The notes under the pieces were generated by a model. That model searched no databases. It was given only the letters and a program-made list of their open reading frames with translations, and was not told the origin of the DNA. From Marmoricola sp. URHB0036 (GTDB taxonomy: Bacteria > Actinomycetota > Actinomycetes > Propionibacteriales > Nocardioidaceae): DNA of 64,000 nt. The translations under genes and the position numbers were made by a program. Shown here in pieces: positions 48,720 through 57,042 of this stretch. Position 1 is the first letter of the stretch, and each line of letters starts with the position of its first letter. The DNA lies in the NCBI RefSeq assembly GCF_000426045.1, contig NZ_AUEP01000003.1, positions 1-64,000 of the forward strand. The letters are read 5' to 3'.

Positions 48720-49577
48720 ATGGACTTCGAGCTCGACCGCGGCATCGCCGTCGCAGCCTCCGGCCCGGGGGAGTACGCCGCGACACTCGACCGTGGCTGG
48801 GTGGTCGGAGGTGGGCTCAACGGCGGCTACCTGCTGGCCGTGATCGGCAACGCCATCCGCGCCGAGCTCACCGACTCGGGTCAGCCCGACCCGGTCAGCG
48901 TCAGTGCCTACTACCTGACTCCCACCACGCCGGGGCCGGCAGTGGTCCGTGTCCGTCGGGTCCGCGAGGGTGGTCGCCGCTCGACGGTCGCGGCCAGCCT
49001 TGTGCAGCAGGAGGGCGGTGCCGAGGTCGAGCGGATCACCGTCCTGGCCGTCTACGGGTCGCTCGCCGGACAGTCCCCGGAGGTCGATCGCCAGATCCCG
49101 CCGCCCGACCTGCCGCCGGTGGAGGACTGCGTGGAGGCGAGGTTCGCGCCCGACGAGGTACGCCGGGTCGCGCCATTGCTCGAGCGGTTCGGCACCCGCC
49201 TCGATCCGGCGTACGTCGGCTGGGCGGTGGGTGAGCCGAGCGGCAGCGGCATCATCCAGGGCTGGTTCAAGCTCGCCGACGACCGGCCGCTGGACCCGAT
49301 CGCCCTGCTGCTGGTCGTCGACGCCCTGCCGCCGGTGACCTTCGACCTCGGCCTCCCCGGATGGGCGCCCACCATCGAGCTGACCGCCCACGTCCGCGCC
49401 GACCCGGCGCCCGGCTGGGCGATCGTGCGGCACGCCACCCGCAACATCTCCGGCGGCCAGTTCGAGGAGGACTGCGAGGTGTGGGACAGCCGCGGCCGGC
49501 TGGTGGCCCAGTCACGGCAACTGGCCCTGTTACCACGCGTTTCCGGCAAATCGGGTCAACCGGGCGATCAGGTCTAG
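48720..49577 (+). CDS. Thioesterase family protein (double hotdog)
   Basis: The 285-residue protein looks like a TesB/acyl-CoA thioesterase-like double-hotdog. The N-terminal half has N-G-G-Y-L-L-A-V-I-G-N-A followed by S-A-Y-Y-L-T-P-T-T-P-G-P-A. The C-terminal half has L-L-L-V-V-D-A-L-P-P-V and I-E-L-T-A-H-V-R-A-D-P-A-P-G-W, with the ending R-L-V-A-Q-S-R-Q-L-A-L. These enzymes cleave acyl-CoA to acid and CoA. Leaderless start ATG 48720. It ends in a stop within GGTCTAGAC, a sequence similar to the giant-gene element, which may be chance. Confidence 0.8.
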   Translation: MDFELDRGIAVAASGPGEYAATLDRGWVVGGGLNGGYLLAVIGNAIRAELTDSGQPDPVSVSAYYLTPTTPGPAVVRVRRVREGGRRSTVAASLVQQEGGAEVERITVLAVYGSLAGQSPEVDRQIPPPDLPPVEDCVEARFAPDEVRRVAPLLERFGTRLDPAYVGWAVGEPSGSGIIQGWFKLADDRPLDPIALLLVVDALPPVTFDLGLPGWAPTIELTAHVRADPAPGWAIVRHATRNISGGQFEEDCEVWDSRGRLVAQSRQLALLPRVSGKSGQPGDQV

Positions 49578-49708
49578 ACGGCCTGGACTCGTTTCGGGTC
49601 AGTTGGGGGTTCCGGCTGGTCTCCCTGCGGATGCTGGCCGACACTTTCCGGACGGGCGTACCGAGAAGCACTCGACGCCCGTTTGCGTGGAGGGGGAGTC
49701 TCGGAATC

Positions 49709-50980
49709 ATGAAGGCCAAGTTCGGCCTCGCAGTCCTGCTGCTCAGCGCCCTGTTCTGGGCGCCGGGCGGCCCGGCTGCGCAGCTCGCAGGATCGCGGCT
49801 CGAGCCGCTCCAGACCCCCCTGCTCCAGCCCGCCAGCATGACGGTCGCCCCGGAGGCTCCGGTCGTGGTGCCCAGTGCCGCTGCGCTCAACAGCCGCGGC
49901 TGGGCCGGATCGGCGGCCATCGCGCCGACGGAGGACCTGACGGCCGACGTGCTCGCGGCGTACACCCTCGCGGTCGCCGTCTCCCCGGCCCAGTGCCACC
50001 TGACCACACCCGTGCTCGCTGCCATCGGACAGGTCGAGTCGGGCAACCTGGCCGGCCACACCCTCGACTCCGCCCACCGCGTCAGTCCGGAAATCCTGGG
50101 CCCGGTCCTCGACGGCACCACCTACCGCGCCGTCCAGGACACCGACGCCGGCCACTGGGACCACAACACCAAGTGGGACCGGGCGCTCGGCCCGATGCAG
50201 ATCATCCCGGCGAGCTGGCGGGTCGTCGGCCTCGACATGGACGGTGACGGGGTCCGGGACCCGCAGAACATCTACGACTCCGCCGGTGCGGCGATGGCCT
50301 ACCTGTGCGCCGACGGTCGCGACCTCTCCACGGCGGCCGGGTTGAAGCAAGCGGTCCTCTCCTACAACCAGTCCGACGCCTACCTCCGGGCGGTGCTCGC
50401 CTGGAAGTCGGTCTTCGACAACGCCGACCTCGAGGGCAGCGGTGCGGTGCCGTTCGTGGCCGCGCTCGACGTCCCGATGACCGGGCCGCAGTCGCTGGCC
50501 GCAACCTCCACGCGTACGCCGGCCCCCGCATCGACCACGACGGCAGCCGAGCCGGCGAGCCCCGCGGTGCCGGTGACCAGGCCGGGATCCCCGTCGGCCA
50601 CCCCGACCACACCGTCCACGCCGTCCTCGTCCACCACGCCGTCATCACCCGGCACGACCGCGCCTCCGGCCAGCACGCCGTCCGCACCCGCCACGACGGC
50701 ACCGGACCCGACCCCGGCCGACCCAACGCCCGTCGACCCCACCCCGGCGAGCCCGCCGGCCGACCCGACGCCGGCGAACCCGCCGGCCGATCCCACACCC
50801 GCCGACCCGACACCGCTGCCCGTCTGCCCGGTCCCGACCGACGAGCCGACCACGGAGGCGCCCGTCACCCAGGACGAGCCAGTCGTCTCTCCGGAGACCT
50901 GCACGGCTCCTGACGGCTACCAGTTCGACCTCGAGACCGGACTGCTGGTCCCGGTGCCGGCGACCAGCCCGACCCCCTGA
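49709..50980 (+). CDS. Secreted lytic murein transglycosylase
   Basis: The 423-residue protein has a signal peptide (1-24), a spacer, and a lytic transglycosylase domain (about 85-245). I-G-Q-V-E-S-G-N-L-A-G holds the catalytic Glu (E110), and G-P-M-Q-I-I-P-A-S-W-R and Y-N-Q-S-D-A-Y are family motifs. A 150-residue Pro/Thr/Ser/Asp-rich tail probably spans the cell wall, with a small Cys-containing end (C-P-V-P, E-T-C-T). It would cut peptidoglycan to 1,6-anhydro ends. ATG 49709 follows GGAGGGGG. The 131-bp leader has no structure I recognise. Confidence 0.87.
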   Translation: MKAKFGLAVLLLSALFWAPGGPAAQLAGSRLEPLQTPLLQPASMTVAPEAPVVVPSAAALNSRGWAGSAAIAPTEDLTADVLAAYTLAVAVSPAQCHLTTPVLAAIGQVESGNLAGHTLDSAHRVSPEILGPVLDGTTYRAVQDTDAGHWDHNTKWDRALGPMQIIPASWRVVGLDMDGDGVRDPQNIYDSAGAAMAYLCADGRDLSTAAGLKQAVLSYNQSDAYLRAVLAWKSVFDNADLEGSGAVPFVAALDVPMTGPQSLAATSTRTPAPASTTTAAEPASPAVPVTRPGSPSATPTTPSTPSSSTTPSSPGTTAPPASTPSAPATTAPDPTPADPTPVDPTPASPPADPTPANPPADPTPADPTPLPVCPVPTDEPTTEAPVTQDEPVVSPETCTAPDGYQFDLETGLLVPVPATSPTP

Positions 50981-50990
50981 GACCGGTCGG

Positions 50991-52028
50991 TCAGTCGAAC
51001 TGGCTGCGGCGCATGGCGAAGACGTATCTGCGGCCGGGATACTCCGAGAGCGACCAGAGCAGATCGGTCGAGGGCCAGTAGGAGATGTCCTCGGGTCCGA
51101 CGGGCAGCGCACGGGGGAAGGTGCGGAAGCTTCCCGGTTCACCGACGTGCAGGTGACCGAGGCGGTAGCGCCCGCGGCTCGAGGTGACGTAGTAGGTGTC
51201 GCCCACCACGGCGGCGCCCTGCATGTGCCCGAGCCCACGATCGTCGAGCGACACCGGGCGTGACGTCCCGTCCTCGTGCGCGGCCAGGTGGCGCGTCTCG
51301 GGGTCGAGCGGGTAGCGCACGAGGCGCTTGGTCATCTCGGCCCGGCCGTACTCGCCCGCCACCAGCTGTGGTGGCTGCGCACCCCGGTCGAGGGAGAGGA
51401 ACGAGTAGCGCATCGCCTCCACACCCTCGCTCGCGGCCGCGTCGTAGGCGAACCGGACCGGCAGCACGAACCGGTAGCCGAAGGTGTCCTCGGTCGAGTC
51501 CACCCGGATGATGTCGTCGGCCAGGCAGCTGAACAGGCCGCGCCGGGTGCCGGCCACGTGCAGGTAGGGCCCGCACCAGACCAGCCCGCCGGCGTGCACG
51601 AGCAGCGGCTTCAGCTGTACAGCGCCGTTCCTGGCCCGCTCGGGCACCACGAGCAGCACGTGGCGGTACTCGAGCGTGTCGATGTCGACCACGCTGACGC
51701 GGCTGCCGCGGTTCTCACCGCGCACGGTCTTGGAGTACCAGCTCGTCATCAGCAGCCGTCGCCCGTCGATGTCCTCGGTGTCGCTGGCGTCGGCCGAGGT
51801 GGTGATGCCCTGTGGCCACCACCGCTCGGTGGCCTCGTCGCCGGCGTTCCACCGGAAGCCGTGGTCGACCGCGCGCCCCGGGACCCGGGCCTTCTCGGCC
51901 TTCCGGTTGAGGTGGGCGAGCACCCCCGCGATCCCGACCCGGCGGCCGAACCGCTCGACGGCCTCGTCGATGTCGGCCGCGTTCTCGTCGGTACGCCGCA
52001 GGTGGATGCTCGACGGGTCCGGGCTCAC
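50991..52028 (-). CDS. Conserved hypothetical protein, propeller-like
   Basis: The 345-residue protein has no signal peptide. It shows repeated beta-strand segments typical of a beta-propeller: L-L-M-T-S-W-Y-S-K, V-S-V-V-D-I-D-T-L-E-Y-R-H-V-L-L, G-L-V-W-C-G-P-Y-L-H-V-A-G-T-R-R-G, H-M-Q-G-A-A-V-V-G-D-T-Y-Y-V-T-S-S-R-G. I do not recognise a named family and infer no enzyme function. GTG 52028 has TACGTT 6 nt upstream. Divergent from the Nudix gene; the two -10 boxes face away from each other with 10 bp between them. Confidence 0.6.
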   Translation of the reverse strand: MSPDPSSIHLRRTDENAADIDEAVERFGRRVGIAGVLAHLNRKAEKARVPGRAVDHGFRWNAGDEATERWWPQGITTSADASDTEDIDGRRLLMTSWYSKTVRGENRGSRVSVVDIDTLEYRHVLLVVPERARNGAVQLKPLLVHAGGLVWCGPYLHVAGTRRGLFSCLADDIIRVDSTEDTFGYRFVLPVRFAYDAAASEGVEAMRYSFLSLDRGAQPPQLVAGEYGRAEMTKRLVRYPLDPETRHLAAHEDGTSRPVSLDDRGLGHMQGAAVVGDTYYVTSSRGRYRLGHLHVGEPGSFRTFPRALPVGPEDISYWPSTDLLWSLSEYPGRRYVFAMRRSQFD

Positions 52029-52034
52029 GGCCCC

Positions 52035-52040
52035 AACGTA
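52035..52040 (-). promoter_or_regulatory. -10 TACGTT of a leaderless promoter
   Basis: On the minus strand TACGTT lies 6 nt before GTG 52028. Confidence 0.5.
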
Positions 52041-52050
52041 GACGTCCCCC

Positions 52051-52056
52051 TACATT
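52051..52056 (+). promoter_or_regulatory. -10 TACATT of a leaderless promoter
   Basis: TACATT lies 6 nt before ATG 52063 and 10 bp from the opposing -10 at 52035-52040. Confidence 0.5.
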
Positions 52057-52062
52057 GGCCGC

Positions 52063-52461
52063 ATGCAGGAGCTGGCCAGGACAGTGGTGGGTGTCGCCAT
52101 CCTCGAGGAGGGTCGCGTGCTCGCCGCCCGTCGCGCCCGTCCGCCCGCCTTGGCCGGGCTCTGGGAGCTCCCCGGCGGCAAGGTCGAGGCCGGGGAGTCG
52201 CTCGAGGCCGCCGCCGTCAGGGAGATCGTCGAGGAGCTCGGCTGCACGGTCGAGGTGACCGGGCTCCTGGACGGCACTTCGCCGATCGCGCACGACCTCG
52301 CGCTGCGCGTCGTGCTGGCGCGGTTGGCCGACGGGGACCCGGTCCCGCACGAGCACGACGCCGTGCGCTGGTTGCAGTCCGACGAGCTCGACGAGGTCAC
52401 CTGGGCCGGGGCCGACGTACCGTTCCTGGATCCACTGCGCGACCTGATGGGCGAGCGCTGA
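52063..52461 (+). CDS. Nudix hydrolase (MutT-like NTP pyrophosphatase)
   Basis: The 132-residue protein has a canonical Nudix box: G39-x5-E45 then R53-E54 and E57-E58 in [17 protein letters not shown] precedes it. The position after the final Gly is Cys, where the pattern usually has an aliphatic residue; this is a mild variant. MutT-type enzymes remove oxidised nucleotides such as 8-oxo-dGTP; the substrate here is not proven. The stop overlaps the next ATG by one base (TGATG), so the small gene downstream is coupled. Confidence 0.88.
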   Translation: MQELARTVVGVAILEEGRVLAARRARPPALAGLWELPGGKVEAGESLEAAAVREIVEELGCTVEVTGLLDGTSPIAHDLALRVVLARLADGDPVPHEHDAVRWLQSDELDEVTWAGADVPFLDPLRDLMGER

Positions 52462-52733
52462 TGCGCGGCGTCTTCTTCGACGAGGACCACGCCGGCGCGG
52501 TCGTGGCCCGGCTGCTGCGCGACGGCTTCGACGCCTCCTGCGAGCGCGAGCCGTTCGCCGGGGAGGACGACGACGAAGGCCACCCGTGGGTGGTCTCCAG
52601 CGACGCCCCGGTCGTGATGCTGGAGCTGCTCGTCGAGGAGTACGACGGGTGGCTGGAGCCCGACGAGCCACCGCCCCCGACCGCCCCGCTCGTGCTGCCC
52701 ACCGCCCCCAGAAGGGTCAAACGAGACCTGTAG
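52461..52733 (+). CDS. Small acidic protein coupled to the Nudix gene
   Basis: The 90-residue, acidic protein ([23 protein letters not shown]) has a predicted alpha/beta start, a central acidic loop (E-D-D-D-E-G-H-P-W) and a Pro-rich tail. No family was recognised. It begins in the stop codon of the Nudix gene and ends 24 nt before mshB, so the two are probably co-transcribed. Function unknown. Confidence 0.7.
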   Translation: MRGVFFDEDHAGAVVARLLRDGFDASCEREPFAGEDDDEGHPWVVSSDAPVVMLELLVEEYDGWLEPDEPPPPTAPLVLPTAPRRVKRDL

Positions 52734-52744
52734 GTGCTCGCCTC

Positions 52745-52750
52745 TAGGAT
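52745..52750 (+). promoter_or_regulatory. -10 TAGGAT of leaderless mshB promoter
   Basis: TAGGAT lies 7 nt before ATG 52758, the M-D-K-H start. It overlaps the end of the preceding transcript. Confidence 0.5.
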
Positions 52751-52757
52751 CACCGGC

Positions 52758-53663
52758 ATGGACAAGCACCTGCTCCTCGTGCACGCCCACCCGGACGACG
52801 AGAGCATCGGTCAGGGCGCCACCATGGCGCGCTACGTCGCGGAGGGGGTCGGCGTCACGCTGGTCACCTGCACCGGCGGTGAGATGGGCGAGATCCTGGT
52901 GCCCGAGCTGACGCACATGGCCGCCGACCAGGACGACACCCTCGCCGACCAGCGCAAGATCGAGCTCGACAACGCGATGAAGGCCCTGGGGGTGACCGAC
53001 CACCGCTACCTCGGCGGCTTCAAGCGCTACCGCGACTCGGGGATGCAGTGGCACGCCGAGGGCTACGCCATCCCGGCCGACGACGTGCACGCCAACGCCT
53101 TCTGGAGCGCCGACCTCCTCGAAGCCTCCAGCCACCTCGTCGAGGTGATCCGCGAAGTGCGCCCGCAGGTCCTGGTCACCTACGACGACTTCGGCGGCTA
53201 CGGGCACCCCGACCACATCCAGGCCCACCGCGTCGCGACGTACGCCGCGTCGCTGGCGGCCGTGCCGTCCTTCCGTCGCGACCTCGGCGAGGCCCACGAG
53301 ATCGCCAAGATCTACTGGGGAGCGATGTCGGCCAGCCGGGTGCGGCAGGGCCTTCGCGACCTGCGCGACGCGGGTGACACCACCACCTTCGAGGGCATGG
53401 ACCCCGACGGAGACCTGCCAAAGTTCATGGTCGACGACGAGGACCTCACCGCGCTCGTCGAGGCCGACGACTACGTCGGCGCCAAGATGGACGCGATGCG
53501 CGCCCACGCCACCCAGATCGCCGTCGACGGCCCGTTCTTCGCGCTGGCGAACAACAAGGGCAACGAGATCTGGGGCACCGAGTTCTTCCGCATCGCCAAG
53601 GGCACCCCGGCACCCGACGAGCCAGGGGGGCTCGAGACGGACCTGTTCGCCGGACTCGCGTGA
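52758..53663 (+). CDS. mshB: N-acetyl-glucosaminyl-inositol deacetylase (mycothiol synthesis)
   Basis: The 301-residue enzyme removes the acetyl group of GlcNAc-inositol, the second stage of mycothiol synthesis. Diagnostic motifs are V-H-A-H-P-D-D-E-S (His11, Asp13, Asp14), T-C-T-G-G-E, L-G-G-F-K-R-Y-R-D-S-G-M and D-F-G-G-Y-G-H-P-D-H-I-Q-A-H (His150, His153), together the zinc site. R-Y-R-D-S-G-M fits MshB better than Mca, though the two are related. Mycothiol is the main low-molecular thiol of Actinobacteria. GTGA overlap couples mshB to the VanW-family gene. Confidence 0.88.
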   Translation: MDKHLLLVHAHPDDESIGQGATMARYVAEGVGVTLVTCTGGEMGEILVPELTHMAADQDDTLADQRKIELDNAMKALGVTDHRYLGGFKRYRDSGMQWHAEGYAIPADDVHANAFWSADLLEASSHLVEVIREVRPQVLVTYDDFGGYGHPDHIQAHRVATYAASLAAVPSFRRDLGEAHEIAKIYWGAMSASRVRQGLRDLRDAGDTTTFEGMDPDGDLPKFMVDDEDLTALVEADDYVGAKMDAMRAHATQIAVDGPFFALANNKGNEIWGTEFFRIAKGTPAPDEPGGLETDLFAGLA

Positions 53664-55413
53664 CCTCGGTGGCCGACCAGCTGGGCGCCAAGGTGGCCGG
53701 CTTCACGGTCCTGGGCCTGGTGCTGGCCGGGGGCGTGGCCTGGGGTGGCATCTGTCTGCACACCGGCGACAAGGCGCCCCGCAACGCCGCGGTCGAGGGC
53801 GTCGGCATCGGCGGCCTCACCCCGGCCGCCGCCGAGAGGAAGCTGCGGGCCGAGCTCGAGACGCGCACCTCCCGACCCATCTCGGTCAGCTACGGCGACG
53901 GACGCACGGTGGACGTCGACCCGACCAAGGCTGGGTTGAGCATCGACACGCGGCCTCGATCCGGGAGGCCGGCGGTGGGTCGGGGTTCGGTCCGTCGCGG
54001 ATGTGGGACGTGGTGACGGGAGGCGGGGACCACCACGCGGTGGTCGACGTCGACCAGTCGAGGTTGCAGGGGACGATCGAGGACCTCGACGCCGGCCTCG
54101 GACAGGCTCCGCGCGAGGGCACCGTCTCCTTCGAGGGCGGCCGCGCGCTCCCCGTCGTCGGCCAGCCCGGGACCGTGGTTTCCCGCACCGCCACCCAGAA
54201 CCTCCTGGAGCGACAGCTCCTCCGCGGTGGGTCGCACAAGCTGCCCACCGAGACCAAGCAGCCCGACATCGGCGACGAGGAGGTCCGGCAGGCACTCGCC
54301 GACTTCGGCCGGCCGGCCGTCTCGGGTCCCGTGACGTTCGTGCTCGCCGGACGCACGGTGGTCGCCCCACCTCGGCTGTTCTCCGCCGGGCTGTCCATGG
54401 AGGAGGTGGACGGCCGGCTGGAGCCCAGGGTCGACGGCGAGCTGATGCTCGAGGCGTTGGCCCCGGTGATGCGCGAGGTCGGCCAGGAACCCGAGGACGC
54501 CCGGTTCGTGGTCCGCCGGGGCAAGCCCCGGGTGGTGCCGGCCAAGGTCGGCGTCGAGGTCGATCCGGCCGAGATCGAGGAGCACTTCGCCGACGTCGCC
54601 GTACGTCGGGGAGCCGAGCGCGTGCTCAGGCTGAAGGGCAGGACGACCTCCCAGCCGGCCTTCACCACGGCCGACGCCCGGGCGCTCGGGATCACCGAGC
54701 GGGTCAGCACCTTCACCACGCACTTCCCCTACGCGGAGTACCGCAACGTCAACCTGCCGCGAGCTGCCGAGCTGATCGACGGCACCGTGCTCCAGCCCGG
54801 CCAGACGTTCAGCCTCAACGACACCGTGGGGGAGCGCACCAAGGCCAACGGCTTCACCGAGGGCTACGTCATCTCCGACGGCCTCTTCCGCAAGGACCTC
54901 GGCGGTGGCGTCTCGCAGATCGCGACCACGACCTTCAACGCGATCTACTTCGCCGGGCTCGAGGACGTCGAGCACAAGCCGCACTCGGTCTACATCGACC
55001 GCTACCCCGAGGGCCGCGAGGCGACCGTGGCGTGGCCGACAGCGGACCTGAAGTTCACCAACACCACGCCCTACGGCGTGCTGATCAAGGCCCACGTGCG
55101 CAGGTCGACGCCGAGCACCGAGGGTGCGGCGACGGTGTCGATGTACTCCACCAAGCGCTGGCGGATCACCAGCAGCAACGGCCCGCGCACCGACTACCGC
55201 TCCCCGCAGGTGCGCTACCTGCAGGCCGAGGACTGCGAGGAGGCCATCGGCTCCCCGGGGTTCAGCGTCAACGTCTTCCGCACCTTCCACCCGCTGGGAT
55301 CTGGCAAGGTGCTGCGCAAGGAGAAGTTCCACACCGACTACATCGCGGCCGCCACGGTCCGGTGTGGTGCGCCGCCGAAGCCGGAGAAGAAGCCGAAGCC
55401 GCGCGACGGCTGA
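53660..55413 (+). pseudogene. VanW-family cell-wall protein gene with a single-base frameshift
   Basis: The first 290 bp code for a membrane anchor (V-L-G-L-V-L-A-G-G-V-A-W-G-G) and the start of a G5/YoaR-like extracytoplasmic part, ending V-D-P-T-K-A-G-L-S-I-D-T. The frame then derails. From about 53950 the next frame continues smoothly as A-A-S-I-R-E-A-G-G-G-S-G and R-M-W-D-V-V-T-G-G-G, then the VanW domain (F-S-L-N-D-T-V-G-E-R-T, G-G-G-V-S-Q-I-A-T-T). One G lost in acgcggcc would explain it. The rest is intact to 55413. The gene is either broken, restarts internally (ATG 54001), or carries a sequence error. VanW function is unclear; it is cell-envelope linked. Confidence 0.75.
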
Positions 55414-55440
55414 CCACCGATACCGACCCTCGTACCCGCC

Positions 55441-55471
55441 GTAAGCAAAGACTATTAATCTGATATAAATA
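55441..55471 (+). promoter_or_regulatory. AT-rich promoter island before a flavin reductase gene
   Basis: A 31-bp stretch including actattaatc and tgatataaat is far more AT-rich than the surrounding DNA. TATAAA at 55464-55469 lies 6 nt before ATG 55476, like the other leaderless -10 boxes. Confidence 0.45.
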
Positions 55472-55475
55472 AGGG

Positions 55476-55976
55476 ATGTTAACGCGCGTCGCCGTCGTCG
55501 TCGGCAACCCCAAGGCGCAGTCGCGCACGCTGTCCGCAGCCACCTGGCTGGCCACCGAGCTCGCCGGCAGCGAACCCGACCTCGTCGTCGACCTGGCCGA
55601 TCTCGGTCCGGCCCTGCTCGACTGGTCCGACCCGGAGGTCGCCGAGCTGGTCAGGCTGGTCGGTGAGGCCGACCTGGTGGTCGTCGCCTCGCCGACCTAC
55701 AAGGGCACCTACACCGGGCTGCTCAAGCTCTTCCTCGACCGGTTCGCCACCGACGGCCTCAGCGGGGTAGCCGTCCCCTTCATGCTCGGCGCCGGACCGG
55801 CTCACGCCCTTGCACCGGAGCTGACCCTGCGTCCGGTGCTCACCGAGATCGGGGGGAGCGTGCCGGTGCGCGGGCTCTACGTCGTCGACTCCGCCTTCGA
55901 CGACCCGGCGGCCTACGAGTCCTGGCTCGCCGCCGCGCGTCGGCACGTCCGGCTCCCGGAGGTGGGTCGTGCGTAG
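55476..55976 (+). CDS. NADPH-dependent FMN reductase family protein (second copy)
   Basis: The 166-residue flavodoxin-fold protein has V-V-V-G-N-P-K-A-Q-S-R-T-L at the FMN phosphate site and V-V-A-S-P-T-Y-K-G-T-Y-T-G-L-L-K-L-F-L-D. This is more SsuE/MsuE-like than the paralogue at 46874. Reduced FMN may feed a sulfonate or other monooxygenase, but no such gene is nearby. Starts from an AT-rich promoter. It ends 2 nt before the stop of the convergent GNAT gene. Confidence 0.85.
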   Translation: MLTRVAVVVGNPKAQSRTLSAATWLATELAGSEPDLVVDLADLGPALLDWSDPEVAELVRLVGEADLVVVASPTYKGTYTGLLKLFLDRFATDGLSGVAVPFMLGAGPAHALAPELTLRPVLTEIGGSVPVRGLYVVDSAFDDPAAYESWLAAARRHVRLPEVGRA

Positions 55977-55977
55977 G

Positions 55978-56985
55978 TCACGGGCCGAGATCCAGGACCA
56001 GGTAGTCGTAGCGGTGGTGCACCTCGTAGCCGTGGGCCTGGTAAAGCTCCTGGGCGGTGACGTTCGCCAGCACCACCTGGAGGTAGGTCGTCGTCGCACC
56101 GCGCTCTGATCCCCACTCCAGGAGGGACCGGAGCACCGCGCTGCCCAGGCCCGTACGACGCACGTCCTCGCGGGTCCAGAGCGAGGAGACCCCGACCCAG
56201 TCGCCGTGGCTGGCGCCACGACCGCGGGCCAGCACCTGGCCGTGCTCGTCGCGCACCGTCGCCAGCGTGACCTCGCCGGTCGCCAGCACCTGCCTGGCCG
56301 CCTCGCCGTAGCGGGCGGCGCGTCCGTCGCTGGCCAGCCAGGCGTCGTCGACCCTGCCGTGGTGCTCGACCTCGACACCCGGCGGGCGGCCCAGCCGGCG
56401 CAGCACCCGGGACACCCCGGCCAGCATCAGCAGCGTGGGGTCGTAGCTCGTCCAGCCGGCGTCGGCGAACGCGGGCGCGATGTCGCCGTCGAGGTGCACG
56501 TGGGCCCGTGGCTCGAGACCTCGCGTCCGGTACCACCCGGCCACGTGCTCGACCGCCTCCGACAGCGGCAGCCCCGGATCGCCGAGCGCGAGCACCGAGT
56601 TGCCCCGCGAGGAGAACCCGCCCGAAGCCCGCAGCACCCAGTCCCCGAGTGGCTCGGACTCCACCGGCTGCCACCCCGGAAGGGCCAACCGGTCGGCCGT
56701 GACCGGGTCGAGGTGCCGGTAGCGCGTGGGTCGGGGAGGCACCGGCTTGCCCGAGACGATGTCGGCCGTGTCGATGGTGACCACGTCGCCCTGCTCCCGG
56801 CGTACAACCACGACGCCGTCGGCCCAGGACTCGCAGACACCCAGCACGTCGGTCATCGCGGGACCGCCCGTCGGACCGGTCTCGCCGCGCACCAGGCGGC
56901 GTACGACGACCCGCTGGCCGACCACGTGGGGGCCGAGGAGGGGTGAGTTCCCGTATCGATCCTCGGGCACCTCATCGCCGCTCAC
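55978..56985 (-). CDS. Two-part GNAT acetyltransferase (Rv0428c-like)
   Basis: The 335-residue protein begins with a beta-rich SH3-like segment (V-V-G-Q-R-V-V-V-R-R, T-D-V-L-G-V-C-E-S-W), which resembles Mycobacterium Rv0428c-type acetyltransferases (from memory). The C-terminal GNAT domain has the acetyl-CoA loop W-T-R-E-D-V-R-R-T-G-L-G-S-A-V-L and Y-Q-A-H-G-Y-E-V-H-H. Substrate unknown. GTG 56985 is chosen because TAGTAT ends 6 nt upstream. Divergent from fdxA, whose -10 overlaps it. Confidence 0.8.
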   Translation of the reverse strand: MSGDEVPEDRYGNSPLLGPHVVGQRVVVRRLVRGETGPTGGPAMTDVLGVCESWADGVVVVRREQGDVVTIDTADIVSGKPVPPRPTRYRHLDPVTADRLALPGWQPVESEPLGDWVLRASGGFSSRGNSVLALGDPGLPLSEAVEHVAGWYRTRGLEPRAHVHLDGDIAPAFADAGWTSYDPTLLMLAGVSRVLRRLGRPPGVEVEHHGRVDDAWLASDGRAARYGEAARQVLATGEVTLATVRDEHGQVLARGRGASHGDWVGVSSLWTREDVRRTGLGSAVLRSLLEWGSERGATTTYLQVVLANVTAQELYQAHGYEVHHRYDYLVLDLGP

Positions 56986-56991
56986 GGTGGG

Positions 56992-56997
56992 ATACTA
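56992..56997 (-). promoter_or_regulatory. -10 TAGTAT of the GNAT gene
   Basis: On the minus strand TAGTAT lies 6 nt before GTG 56985 and overlaps the opposing TAGGCT by two bases. Confidence 0.5.
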
Positions 56998-57001
56998 GGC
57001 T
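56996..57001 (+). promoter_or_regulatory. -10 TAGGCT of fdxA-dapC
   Basis: TAGGCT would start a transcript near 57008, with a leader of about 35 nt containing GGGCTCAGCCC, a small hairpin, and the ribosome-binding site AGGAGGA at 57031-57037. Confidence 0.45.
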
Positions 57002-57042
57002 GGGCTCAGCCCGCACCGGACCGAACCCGTAGGAGGATTCAG

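Noticed and set aside
49578-49708. c-di-AMP (ydaO) riboswitch before the lytic transglycosylase gene
   Set aside because: Such switches often precede wall-hydrolase genes, so I looked for the conserved core, but none of its helices or conserved strings is present.
53940-53970. Programmed ribosomal frameshift in the VanW gene
   Set aside because: There is no slippery heptamer, Shine-Dalgarno-like stimulator or clear downstream structure at the junction, so a plain deletion or sequence error is more likely.
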